This document shows, in pieces, positions 54,993 to 63,466 of a DNA stretch of 64,000 bases. A program made the translations under genes and the position numbers. Below the pieces are notes generated by a model that was given only the letters and a program-made list of their open reading frames with translations, had not been told where the DNA came from and did no database searches. Within the stretch, counting starts at the first letter, position 1. Each line of letters opens with the position of its first letter. Origin of the DNA: Rheinheimera nanhaiensis E407-8 (GTDB lineage: Bacteria; Pseudomonadota; Gammaproteobacteria; Enterobacterales; Alteromonadaceae); NCBI RefSeq assembly GCF_000296695.1, contig NZ_BAFK01000002.1:186001-250000 (forward strand), written 5' to 3'.

Positions 54993-55309
54993 TGGTGCGA
55001 AAGGCAAAGAAGCACTATCGGGTTACTCTTAGGGCCAGAGACGACTTGCTGAATATCGCGTGCTACACCGAAAGTTTATGGGGTAAGAAGCAACGCGATA
55101 TTTATTTAAAACAACTCGAAAAACGTTTTGCCTGGCTGGCCGAAAACCCTTTACTGGGTAAACACCGCACGGATATCCAGCAGGGGTACTACAGTTTTCC
55201 GCAAGGTCAGCATGTAATTTTTTATCTGGTGGGTCAAAATGTTATTGATATTATCGGCGTGCTGCACCAACAGATGGACGTGATAGGCTACTTTAACGCA
55301 CAGCTATAA
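54992..55309 (+). CDS. parE: ParE-type toxin
   Basis: 105 residues of the RelE/ParE fold: YRVTLRARDDLLNIACYTESLWG, then YLKQLEKRFAWLAENPLLGKHR and YYSFPQGQHVIFYLVGQNVIDIIGVLHQQMD. ParE toxins inhibit DNA gyrase; the pair shares one transcript (TAATG overlap). Intact, apparently functional. Confidence 0.93.
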   Translation: MVRKAKKHYRVTLRARDDLLNIACYTESLWGKKQRDIYLKQLEKRFAWLAENPLLGKHRTDIQQGYYSFPQGQHVIFYLVGQNVIDIIGVLHQQMDVIGYFNAQL

Positions 55310-55325
55310 CAGCCACGCTTAATAC

Positions 55326-55886
55326 TTATGCCAATTGCACACACAACCGATGCAAGATAGCGGCGGTAGCGCCCCAGATAAACTTATCCTGATAGGGCAT
55401 GGCGTGTAGCTGCTGTATTTTGCCGCGCAGCGGCAGGCTGAATTGATAGCGGTTTTCCTGCTGCAAAAAATGCGTTAATGGCACTTCAAACACGCCGGCC
55501 ACTTCGTCAACCTGCAAAATCCAGCGTCGCTGCGGTTTAAGCAAACCGACCCAGGGCTGAATGGTAAAACCGGTGCTGGTGCTTTGCAGTGGTAAGCGGC
55601 CTAAGAGTTCTACCGCGCTGGGTAATAAACCAATTTCTTCTTCGGCTTCTCTTAGCGCGGCCAGGCTACTGCTTTCGCCTGGCTCTATGCGCCCGCCGGG
55701 AAAGCTGATTTGCCCCGGGTGGTGGCGCAAATGCAGCGCACGCTGCGTAAACAACACCTGCAGTTTATCGCCGTAATCAACTAGCGGCACCAGTACCGCT
55801 GCCTGGTGTTTGTCACTGGCCGCGATCGTGTCGGCCGCAGCGGCTTGCTGTAGTATAAAGCGCTGGCGAAACTCACCTGCCAGCAT
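55326..55886 (-). CDS. nudL: CoA pyrophosphatase-like Nudix hydrolase
   Basis: 186 residues. Nudix box GGRIEPGESSSLAALREAEEEIGL near residue 70; the LRHHPGQISFPGG upstream of it is the CoA-specific (UPF0035/NudL) mark. Hydrolyses CoA or related dinucleotides, by family. Follows pabB with 1 bp between stop and start on the minus strand, the conserved pabB-nudL pair of gammaproteobacteria. Confidence 0.9.
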   Translation of the reverse strand: MLAGEFRQRFILQQAAAADTIAASDKHQAAVLVPLVDYGDKLQVLFTQRALHLRHHPGQISFPGGRIEPGESSSLAALREAEEEIGLLPSAVELLGRLPLQSTSTGFTIQPWVGLLKPQRRWILQVDEVAGVFEVPLTHFLQQENRYQFSLPLRGKIQQLHAMPYQDKFIWGATAAILHRLCVQLA

Positions 55887-55887
55887 C

Positions 55888-57333
55888 TTAGTGCTCCGTA
55901 CCGGCCAGTACCGGCAGAATTTTATTTACTTTATCTAAGGTTTCCTGATATTCGCTATCGGCGTCAGAGTCAGCCACTATGCCGCCGCCGGCCTGACAAT
56001 AAATGTGGCCATCGCTGCAAATCAGCGTGCGAATAGCGATATTGCTGTCCATATCACCGCTGCTGTTAATGTAACCGATAGCACCGCAGTACACCGAGCG
56101 CCGCTGTGGCTCCAGCTGCTCGATAATTTCCATTGCCCTAACCTTGGGCGCGCCGGTAATAGAGCCGCCGGGAAAAGCGCCGCGCAGTAAATCACAGGCG
56201 CTGTACTCGGGCGATAGCTCGCCGGTTACGGTGCTAACCAGATGATGCACGGCCGGAAAGCTTTCAATGGCGAACAGCTGTGGCACAGTAACGCTGCCTG
56301 GCAAGCAGACTTTGCCTAAATCGTTACGCAGTAAATCGACGATCATCACGTTTTCGGCGCGATCTTTGGCCGAATGGCGCAGGTTATCGGCTTCTACTTC
56401 GTCGGTCTGCGGGCAAATACCACGCGGCCTTGTGCCTTTAATCGGTTTGGTTTCTACCTTGCCACTGTGTAGCTGTAAAAAGCGCTCGGGCGAAATGCTC
56501 AGCACCGCGCCTTGCGGCAGGCGGATAAAGGCGGAAAAGGGTGCCGCGTTTTTATCGCGTAGCTGCAAATAGGCCTGCCATTCATCACCCTGATACTGTG
56601 CGCTAAAGCGCTGGGTCAGGTTTATCTGGTAACAATCGCCACTTAGCAGATATTGCTGCACCTGATTAAAGCGGCTGACATAGCCGGCTTTATCCATATT
56701 GGCCTGCCAGGGCGTGCTTAAGCTAAAAGCCGGCGTTGTCGGCACTTTTTGCACTAAGCGCTGGTGCAGCTTTTGCCAGCCTTGTAAGGCATTACCGCGA
56801 TAATCGACATACCACAACTGCTTTTGCTGTTTATCCAGGATAAGCGCCCATTGGTAAAGGCCTACCGCCAGATCGGGCAGTTTGATATCGGCCTCTGCAC
56901 GTACCGGCAGTTTTTCGATATAACGGCCTAAATCATAACCAAAGTAGCCCAGCGCGCCGCCAACAAAGGGCAGGGTGCTGTTAACCGGGGCAGGAAAATA
57001 GCGCTTTAGCGCGCAGTTAAGTACAGTAAACGGGTCTTCGTTGTAGGTATGCGCGCCTTGCTCATCCGTTAAAATGCTGACACCGTTTTTCGCCTCTAAG
57101 GTGGCGACAGGCTCTGCCACTAAGATGTCATAGCGGCTGTTAACGTGCTCTGGCGCAGCCGAGTCGAGCAGCATGGCCCACGGCTGCTGAGCGAAGTGGC
57201 TGAACTGCACAAGTAGGTTGTCCGGTGTTTCAGCGTAAATTTCCGCTGGAATAAGGTACTGCTGCATCAATGGGGCTAGCCGCTGTTTCTGATGCGCGCT
57301 ATCATACCAGCACCCGCTAAAATAGTTAAACAT
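55888..57333 (-). CDS. pabB: Aminodeoxychorismate synthase component I
   Basis: 481 residues; makes 4-amino-4-deoxychorismate for folate with PabA glutamine amidotransferase. Chorismate-binding motifs SPERFLQL, PIKGTRPRG, DLLRNDLG, FPGGSITGAPK and GAIGYI. The open frame extends to 57516 but overlaps the divergent fumarase; ATG 57333 (MFNYFSG) is a better start. Its 5' end is 33 bp from fumarase. Confidence 0.94.
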   Translation of the reverse strand: MFNYFSGCWYDSAHQKQRLAPLMQQYLIPAEIYAETPDNLLVQFSHFAQQPWAMLLDSAAPEHVNSRYDILVAEPVATLEAKNGVSILTDEQGAHTYNEDPFTVLNCALKRYFPAPVNSTLPFVGGALGYFGYDLGRYIEKLPVRAEADIKLPDLAVGLYQWALILDKQQKQLWYVDYRGNALQGWQKLHQRLVQKVPTTPAFSLSTPWQANMDKAGYVSRFNQVQQYLLSGDCYQINLTQRFSAQYQGDEWQAYLQLRDKNAAPFSAFIRLPQGAVLSISPERFLQLHSGKVETKPIKGTRPRGICPQTDEVEADNLRHSAKDRAENVMIVDLLRNDLGKVCLPGSVTVPQLFAIESFPAVHHLVSTVTGELSPEYSACDLLRGAFPGGSITGAPKVRAMEIIEQLEPQRRSVYCGAIGYINSSGDMDSNIAIRTLICSDGHIYCQAGGGIVADSDADSEYQETLDKVNKILPVLAGTEH

Positions 57334-57366
57334 GGCGCAGCCAGAGGCGTCAGAGGACAAGTAAAA

Positions 57367-58896
57367 ATGACGGTTATTCGCCAGCAAGACTTTATCGACA
57401 GCATCGAAGATGCGCTGCAGTACATCTCTTATTATCACCCGCTGGATTTTATCAAAGCGCTGGAAGTGGCCTACCACAAAGAGCAAAACCAGGCGGCGAA
57501 AGATGCCATTGCACAAATTTTAATTAACTCGCGTATGTCGGCCGAAGGCCACCGGCCGATTTGTCAGGACACCGGTATTGTCACCTGTTTTGTCAAAATT
57601 GGTATGGACGTAAAGTGGGACAAAACCGATCTGACGGTGCAGCAGATGGTAGACGAAGGTACCCGTCGCGCTTATTTAAACCCGGATAACCCGCTGCGCG
57701 CCTCTATCGTGGCCGACCCGGCAGGCCTGCGTAAAAACACCAAAGATAATACGCCGTCAGTGGTGCATATCGATTTAGTGCCGGGCCATCATGTTGAAGT
57801 GATGATTGCCGCCAAAGGCGGCGGCTCGGAAAACAAAACCAAGATGGCGATGCTTAACCCGTCTGATTCTATTGTCGATTGGGTGCTGGAAACCTTACCG
57901 AAAATGGGCGCCGGCTGGTGTCCGCCGGGTATGCTGGGTATAGGTATTGGCGGTACCGCCGAAAAAGCCGCCGTGCTGGCCAAAGAAGCCTTAATGGAGC
58001 CGGTGGATATTCAGGAGCTGATTGCCAAAGGCGCAGAAACGGCTGATGAAAAGCTGCGCTTAGAGCTGTATGAAAAAGTGAACAAACTGGGGATCGGTGC
58101 CCAGGGTTTAGGTGGCTTAACTACGGTTGTTGATGTGAAAATTAACAGCGTACCGACCCATGCTGCCAGCTTACCGGTAGTGATGATCCCTAACTGCGCT
58201 GCCACGCGCCATGTGCACTTTCATTTAGATGGCACGGGGCCTGCCGATATTCAGCCACCAAAACTGGAAGATTGGCCGCAGGTGACCTGGGAGCTGGGCG
58301 CCAATGTGCGCCGGGTGAATTTAGATACGGTAACGCCGGAAGATGTGCAAAGCTGGCAAGCCGGTGAAACCGTGCTGCTTAGCGGCAAAATGCTTACCGG
58401 CCGCGATGCCGCGCATAAACGCATTGCCGATATGTTAAACCGTGGCGAGCCGCTACCGGACGGTGTGGACTTTAAAAACCGCTTTATCTACTACGTTGGC
58501 CCGGTGGATGCTGTGGGCGATGAAGTAGTAGGCCCGGCCGGCCCGACTACCGCGACACGGATGGATAAATTTACCGATATGATGCTGTCGCAAACCGGTT
58601 TGCTGGGCATGATTGGTAAATCTGAGCGTGGTGATAAAACTGTACAGAGCATTAAAAAACACAAAGCGGTGTATTTAATGGCAGTGGGCGGTGCAGCCTA
58701 TTTAGTCTCCAAAGCGATTAAAAAAGCCCGCGTGGTGGCCTTTGCCGATTTAGGTATGGAAGCCATTTACGAGTTTGACGTGCAGGATATGCCGGTAACA
58801 GTAGCAGTTGACCCCAACGGTAACAATGTGCACCAGCAGGGGCCGGCTATCTGGAAGGCGAAAATTGAAGATCTGGATGCGGCACTAAAAGCCTAA
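57367..58896 (+). CDS. Class I fumarate hydratase
   Basis: Oxygen-sensitive [4Fe-4S] fumarase of 509 residues, converting fumarate and malate. The three cluster Cys lie in PICQDTG, GWCPPG and PNCAATRH, the order seen in FumA. The N-terminal alpha domain and C-terminal beta domain (from about residue 340, LSGKMLTGRDAAHKR) are fused. ATG 57367 preceded by AGAGGACAAG; the upstream frame extension is rejected. A terminator follows. Confidence 0.96.
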   Translation: MTVIRQQDFIDSIEDALQYISYYHPLDFIKALEVAYHKEQNQAAKDAIAQILINSRMSAEGHRPICQDTGIVTCFVKIGMDVKWDKTDLTVQQMVDEGTRRAYLNPDNPLRASIVADPAGLRKNTKDNTPSVVHIDLVPGHHVEVMIAAKGGGSENKTKMAMLNPSDSIVDWVLETLPKMGAGWCPPGMLGIGIGGTAEKAAVLAKEALMEPVDIQELIAKGAETADEKLRLELYEKVNKLGIGAQGLGGLTTVVDVKINSVPTHAASLPVVMIPNCAATRHVHFHLDGTGPADIQPPKLEDWPQVTWELGANVRRVNLDTVTPEDVQSWQAGETVLLSGKMLTGRDAAHKRIADMLNRGEPLPDGVDFKNRFIYYVGPVDAVGDEVVGPAGPTTATRMDKFTDMMLSQTGLLGMIGKSERGDKTVQSIKKHKAVYLMAVGGAAYLVSKAIKKARVVAFADLGMEAIYEFDVQDMPVTVAVDPNGNNVHQQGPAIWKAKIEDLDAALKA

Positions 58897-58904
58897 ACCT
58901 GACC

Positions 58905-58937
58905 AAGGCTACAGCACTGCTGTGGCCTTTATTTTTT
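58905..58937 (+). terminator. Intrinsic terminator after the class I fumarase gene
   Basis: AAGGCTACAGC / GCTGTGGCCTT stem (one mismatch) with an ACT loop, then TATTTTTT. Confidence 0.85.
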
Positions 58938-58970
58938 CAGCTTATAACAACAAAAAATCAAGGGATACGC

Positions 58971-60992
58971 ATGAAAAAGACCTTAGTTACGCTGGCGCTT
59001 ATAACCTGCGCCAGCGCCATGGCCAAGGGGCCATTAACGGTAGAGCATTTAAACCGCTTTAATAAACTGCACGATGTGGTGTTGTCGCCTGATGGCCGTT
59101 TTCTGGCCTATGGTCTGACTAACGCCGGTTTTAGCCCGGCCGACAGCTCATCTGACTTGTACCTGATGGATTTATCCAACTTAAATAAAGTCACCCGCTT
59201 AACCCAAAGCGCCGGCCGTGAAAGCCAGCTGCAGTGGGCAAGCGACGGCCAGAGTCTTTATTTTATTGCCGATCGTAGCGGCTCGAACCAGGTATGGCAA
59301 TTGCCACTGTACGGCGGTGAAGCGCTGCAGGTCACCGATTTGCCGCTGCCGGTAGAGGGCTTCAAAGTAGCTGCCGATGGTAAGCAAATTGCGCTGTCAC
59401 TATCAGTTAAACCCGGCTGTCAGAATCTGCAATGTACGCTGGACGCCAAAGCCGCTGACACAGCGAAAAAAGACACGGCCATGGCCTATGACCAGCTGAT
59501 GGTGCGCCACTGGGATCACTGGTTAACGCCGTACCGCAGCCATTTACATGTGGCGGCATTGGGGCAGGGCATCGTGAAAGACGCCAGCAACCTGATGAGT
59601 GAGTGGAACACTAATATTGCCGGTATGAAAGAAGTGGCCTTTACGCCGGATAATCAGCGGTTGGTGTTTAGCGCTAAGATCCCGGCAACAGATCAGGCCT
59701 GGCACACCAATTACGATATCTTTATGGTGCCGGTAACGGGTGGTGAAAAGCAGAATTTAACGGCCGCCAACCCGGCCTGGGATGCACAGCCGTCGTTCTC
59801 CAGCGATGGCCGCTTTATGGCCTACAAAGCCATGAGTAAACCACAGGCCGAAGCGGATAAATTCAGCCTGATGCTGCTGGATATGGTGACCGGGCAGAAA
59901 AAAGAGCTGGCACCCGAGTTTGACCGCTCAGTAAGCGATTATAAATTCGGCCCGGATAACCGCACTGTGTATGTCACGACGCAGGATGTCGGCCAGTACA
60001 GCATTTATGCTATTAACACCGGCTTTGGTGATGTGCGTAAAGTGTTTGGCGATGGCACCGCAGGCGCACTGAATGTCGCCAGCGATAAACTGGTGTTTAC
60101 CAACCACAAGCTGGATATGCCGCCGGAGGTATTTCAGTTAAACCTCGATGGCAGCAATTTAACCCAGCTAACCGACATTAACGCCGACTGGCGCAAAGAC
60201 GTGCAATTTGGTGACTATGAGCAATTTAGCTTTAACGGCGCCAATGATGAAACCGTGTACGGTTATCTGGTAAAACCGTGGAATTTTGATGCCAAGAAAA
60301 AATACCCGCTGGCCTTTTTAGTGCACGGCGGCCCGCAAGGCAGCTTCGGCAATATGTTTAACGAGCGCTGGAACGCGCAGATGTATGCCGCCCAGGGCTA
60401 CGCGGTGGTGATGGTCGATTTTCATGGCTCTACCGGCTATGGCCAGGCCTTTACCGACTCGATTAGCCGTGACTGGGGCGGTAAGCCGCTGGAAGATTTG
60501 AAAAAAGGCTTTGAGTACATTGTAAAAGCCCAGCCCTGGATCGACGGCAACCGTGCCTGTGCATTGGGCGCGTCATACGGTGGCTATATGATGAACTGGA
60601 TTGCCGGCAACTGGCCAACCGGCTTTAAGTGTCTGGTAAACCATGCCGGTTTATACGATATGCCAAGCTTTTACGGCAGCACCGAAGAGCTGTGGTTTCC
60701 GGAATTTGATTTAGGCGGCCCGGCCTGGAACGCCGACTCTGACTATCAGAAATTTAACCCGGCCGCACACGCCGACAAATGGCAAACACCAATGCTGGTT
60801 ATTCACGGTTTAAAAGATTACCGCGTGCCTTATGCGCAGGGGTTAGGCGCCTTTACTAACCTTCAGCGCAAGGGTATCGACTCGCGTTTAGTGATTTTCC
60901 CGGATGAAAATCACTGGATCTTAAATAAAGATAACCGTGTGCGCTGGTACAACGAAGTGTTTCAGTGGCTGGAGAAGTACACTAAACCCTAA
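58971..60992 (+). CDS. Secreted S9 family prolyl-oligopeptidase-like peptidase
   Basis: 673 residues, signal peptide MKKTLVTLALITCASAMA. N-terminal seven-bladed beta-propeller (to about residue 390) with WD/PD40-type repeats such as LTQSAGRESQLQWASDGQSLYF, then an alpha/beta hydrolase with nucleophile Ser535 in GASYGGYMM, Asp in HGLKDYRVP and His in DENHWIL. Resembles acylaminoacyl- or dipeptidyl-peptidases of Alteromonadales; substrate is peptides in the periplasm. Confidence 0.93.
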   Translation: MKKTLVTLALITCASAMAKGPLTVEHLNRFNKLHDVVLSPDGRFLAYGLTNAGFSPADSSSDLYLMDLSNLNKVTRLTQSAGRESQLQWASDGQSLYFIADRSGSNQVWQLPLYGGEALQVTDLPLPVEGFKVAADGKQIALSLSVKPGCQNLQCTLDAKAADTAKKDTAMAYDQLMVRHWDHWLTPYRSHLHVAALGQGIVKDASNLMSEWNTNIAGMKEVAFTPDNQRLVFSAKIPATDQAWHTNYDIFMVPVTGGEKQNLTAANPAWDAQPSFSSDGRFMAYKAMSKPQAEADKFSLMLLDMVTGQKKELAPEFDRSVSDYKFGPDNRTVYVTTQDVGQYSIYAINTGFGDVRKVFGDGTAGALNVASDKLVFTNHKLDMPPEVFQLNLDGSNLTQLTDINADWRKDVQFGDYEQFSFNGANDETVYGYLVKPWNFDAKKKYPLAFLVHGGPQGSFGNMFNERWNAQMYAAQGYAVVMVDFHGSTGYGQAFTDSISRDWGGKPLEDLKKGFEYIVKAQPWIDGNRACALGASYGGYMMNWIAGNWPTGFKCLVNHAGLYDMPSFYGSTEELWFPEFDLGGPAWNADSDYQKFNPAAHADKWQTPMLVIHGLKDYRVPYAQGLGAFTNLQRKGIDSRLVIFPDENHWILNKDNRVRWYNEVFQWLEKYTKP

Positions 60993-61002
60993 GTTAGTTT
61001 GA

Positions 61003-61029
61003 CAGAACCCTGCATAATGCAGGGTTCTG
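61003..61029 (+). terminator. Perfect-stem terminator after the S9 peptidase gene
   Basis: CAGAACCCTGCA / TGCAGGGTTCTG, 12 bp, loop TAA. Tail is not strongly T-rich, but the stem is perfect. Confidence 0.75.
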
Positions 61030-61061
61030 AGTTTCGTGCAGGGGTAAAGCTGAATGCGACA

Positions 61062-61164
61062 AGAAGGCCGGTTTGTGCTAAACCAACCGTTGAAGGCATG
61101 GATGCCTGAGACGAGCCTACAGGGATGTATCTACGGCGTGTTGGTGTGTACAAACCGGCCTTCT
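61062..61164. repeat. 103-nt palindromic intergenic element
   Basis: Perfect 15-bp terminal inverted repeat (61062-61076 / 61150-61164, AGAAGGCCGGTTTGT). Inside are an ACCAAC/GTTGGT stem, and two small hairpins GGCAT-GG-ATGCC and TACA-GGGA-TGTA. This nested layout recalls dispersed intergenic elements with CATGGATG and CAGGGATG loops that I remember in Alteromonadales genomes. Might be a transcribed hairpin or a non-autonomous element. Confidence 0.7.
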
Positions 61165-61192
61165 ATTTACAACACTATCCCCGGAGATCCCT

Positions 61193-61549
61193 ATGGCTTT
61201 TGACTTTCAACAATGCCGTGATTATTGCCTGATGCAACTACAAAGCGTGGAAGACTTTCCGTTTGGCCCTGATATTTATGTGTATAAAGTCGGCAAAATA
61301 TTCGCCATTCTAAGCGAACAGGATGGCGTGGCGCGGGTGAATTTAAAATGCGACCCTGCAGAAGCCGTTATGCTGCGCGATATTTTTCCGGCGATTACGC
61401 CCGGTTATCATATGAATAAACAGCACTGGAATACCGTGTTGCTTGATGGCAGCGTGCCGGATAACGAGATAAAACGCCAGATAGAGAATTCATATCAGTT
61501 AATCGTAAACAGCCTGCCCAAAGCGAAAAGGCCGCTGTTAACACAATAG
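61193..61549 (+). CDS. MmcQ/YjbR family DNA-binding-like protein
   Basis: 118 residues. CRDYCLMQLQSVEDFPFGPDIYVYKVGKIFAIL, CDPAEAVMLRDIFPAITPGYHMNKQHWNTVLLDG and NSYQLIVNSLPKAKR match the YjbR/DUF419 fold (CyaY-like, double-wing). Function unknown. Starts 28 bp after the palindromic element; the thiolase follows 9 bp later, so an operon is likely. Confidence 0.88.
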   Translation: MAFDFQQCRDYCLMQLQSVEDFPFGPDIYVYKVGKIFAILSEQDGVARVNLKCDPAEAVMLRDIFPAITPGYHMNKQHWNTVLLDGSVPDNEIKRQIENSYQLIVNSLPKAKRPLLTQ

Positions 61550-61558
61550 GAAAAGAAT

Positions 61559-62743
61559 ATGCCGTTATCTGATGTCGTGATCTTAGCTGGTGCCCGCACC
61601 GCTATTGGCAGTTTTAGTGGCAGTTTAGCCGGCTTAAGCCCGGCGCAGCTGGGCACGGTGGCGGCACAAGCGGCAATACAGCGCGCTGGCGTAGTGGCAA
61701 CGGATATCGACCATGCGGTGTTTGGCCATATCATTACTACCAGTGCTGAAGATGCTTATTTAGCCCGGCATATCGCGTTAAATGCCGGTATGGCGCCAGG
61801 CTCGGCCGCCTTTAATGTGAACCGTTTATGTGGCTCGGCGCTGCAGTCGGTGATCTCCGCCGCGCAGCTGATACAACTGGGGCAGAGCAAGATTGCCCTA
61901 GCCGGTGGTGCCGAGAGCATGAGTAACGGTGCTTATTTGCTGCCCAGGGTGCGGCGCGGGCTGAAAATGGGCCACAGTGCTATCACCGATTTAACCCTGG
62001 GTATTTTAAGCGACCCGTTTGGTAGCGGCCATATGGGCATTACCGCTGAAACCATAGCGGCGCAATATGGTTTTAACCGCGCCGATTTAGACGCCTTTGC
62101 GCTGCAAAGTCAGCAGCGGGCGGCTTATGCCCGGCAGCAAGGCTATTTTGACGAGCAGATAGTGCCACTAACAGTGCCAGCAGGTCGCAGCGAAGTGCTG
62201 TTTAACCGTGATGAGCATATCCGTGCTGATACCAGCCTGGATAGCCTGGCGCAGCTTAAACCGGCATTTAAAGCAGACGGCATCGTTACCGCCGGTAATG
62301 CTTCAGGGTTAAATGACGGCGCGGCGGCGCTGCTGCTAACCAGTCGGTTTGAAGCTGACAAACGTGGTTTACAGCCACAGGCGCGCATTCTTGGTTATGC
62401 CTTTGCCGGCGTCGAGCCGGGTGTGATGGGGCTGGGGCCAATACCGGCAGTGCAGCAGGTGCTGGCGCAAACAGGCTTAACGGTGGCCGATTTAGACGTG
62501 ATTGAATCTAACGAAGCGTTTGCTGCCCAGGCGATGGCGGTAAGCCAAAGCCTGGGTTTTGACAGCAACAAGGTAAACCCCAATGGTGGCGCTATTGCCC
62601 TGGGCCATCCGGTGGGCGCGACCGGCTCGATATTGCTCATCAAACTCATAGCGGAGCTTAAGCGCATTAATGGCCGTTTTGGCTTGGTGACCATGTGTAT
62701 TGGTGGTGGCCAGGGCATAGCGCTATTGGTAGAAGCGTTATAA
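61559..62743 (+). CDS. Acetyl-CoA acetyltransferase (thiolase)
   Basis: 394 residues, biosynthetic-type thiolase joining or splitting acetyl-CoA units. Nucleophile Cys in VNRLCGSALQS, active-site His in NGGAIALGHPVGATG, second Cys in MCIGGGQG. Typical of phaA/atoB; no PHB genes beside it. A perfect 16-bp terminator separates it from the convergent DsbA-like genes. Confidence 0.95.
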   Translation: MPLSDVVILAGARTAIGSFSGSLAGLSPAQLGTVAAQAAIQRAGVVATDIDHAVFGHIITTSAEDAYLARHIALNAGMAPGSAAFNVNRLCGSALQSVISAAQLIQLGQSKIALAGGAESMSNGAYLLPRVRRGLKMGHSAITDLTLGILSDPFGSGHMGITAETIAAQYGFNRADLDAFALQSQQRAAYARQQGYFDEQIVPLTVPAGRSEVLFNRDEHIRADTSLDSLAQLKPAFKADGIVTAGNASGLNDGAAALLLTSRFEADKRGLQPQARILGYAFAGVEPGVMGLGPIPAVQQVLAQTGLTVADLDVIESNEAFAAQAMAVSQSLGFDSNKVNPNGGAIALGHPVGATGSILLIKLIAELKRINGRFGLVTMCIGGGQGIALLVEAL

Positions 62744-62777
62744 CAACGGCTTAGGTAAATCGTGCTAGTTAATTTAA

Positions 62778-62812
62778 AAAGACGTAGCGCAAAGCCTTTG
62801 CGCTACGTCTTT
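62778..62812. terminator. Bidirectional terminator after the thiolase gene
   Basis: AAAGACGTAGCGCAAA / TTTGCGCTACGTCTTT perfect 16-bp stem, loop GCC, between convergent genes. Confidence 0.92.
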
Positions 62813-62818
62813 ATTGTG

Positions 62819-63466
62819 TCAGGCCTGCTCAGCAGCAATCTGCTTTAACGCTGCCGCTAATTGCGCCGGCTCCTGCGCACCGGAAATCAGGTATTTATTA
62901 TTAATAATAAAGGCTGGCACTGAGGAGATACCCGCTTGCTGATATTTGGCAATATCCTGCTGCACGGTATCGCGGTAAGCATCGCTGGCCAGTATGCGCT
63001 GTGCTTCGCCGCTATCCAGCCCGGCGCTCGCGGCGCAATCAGCTAATACTTTTGCATCTGATACATCTTTGGCCTCACCAAAATAGGCGTCAAACAGTGC
63101 CAGTTTCATTGCGGTGGCTTTTTGCTCTGTCGCCTCTGCCCACTTTACCAGCCGGTGTGCGTCAAAGGTGTTGCAGGTAAAGCGCTGCTGCATCCTGGTA
63201 AAATTAAGCCCTAAGTCAGCAGCTATTTGCATCATATTGGCCTGAGCTTGGCGCATTTCCTCTTCACTGCGGCCATATTTACGGCTTAGCGCCGGTAAAA
63301 TAGGCTCCTTCGGCGCGTTTTTATCCGGGTTTAGCTCAAAGGCATGCCACTGAAGTTCAATATGTATATCCGGCAGACTAGCCAGCGCCTGCTGCAATCT
63401 GGCGTAGCCAATAGCACACCAGGGGCAGGCGATATCGGATACCAGATCAATTTTGATACTGCTCAT
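62819..63466 (-). CDS. DsbA/FrnE family oxidoreductase
   Basis: 215-residue thioredoxin-fold protein with CPWC at residues 14-17 and helical insert; cis-Pro in ISSVPAFI. No signal peptide, so cytoplasmic, like FrnE/DSBA-like polyketide-type isomerases. Overlaps the DsbA gene upstream by 4 bp (ATGA). Confidence 0.92.
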   Translation of the reverse strand: MSSIKIDLVSDIACPWCAIGYARLQQALASLPDIHIELQWHAFELNPDKNAPKEPILPALSRKYGRSEEEMRQAQANMMQIAADLGLNFTRMQQRFTCNTFDAHRLVKWAEATEQKATAMKLALFDAYFGEAKDVSDAKVLADCAASAGLDSGEAQRILASDAYRDTVQQDIAKYQQAGISSVPAFIINNKYLISGAQEPAQLAAALKQIAAEQA

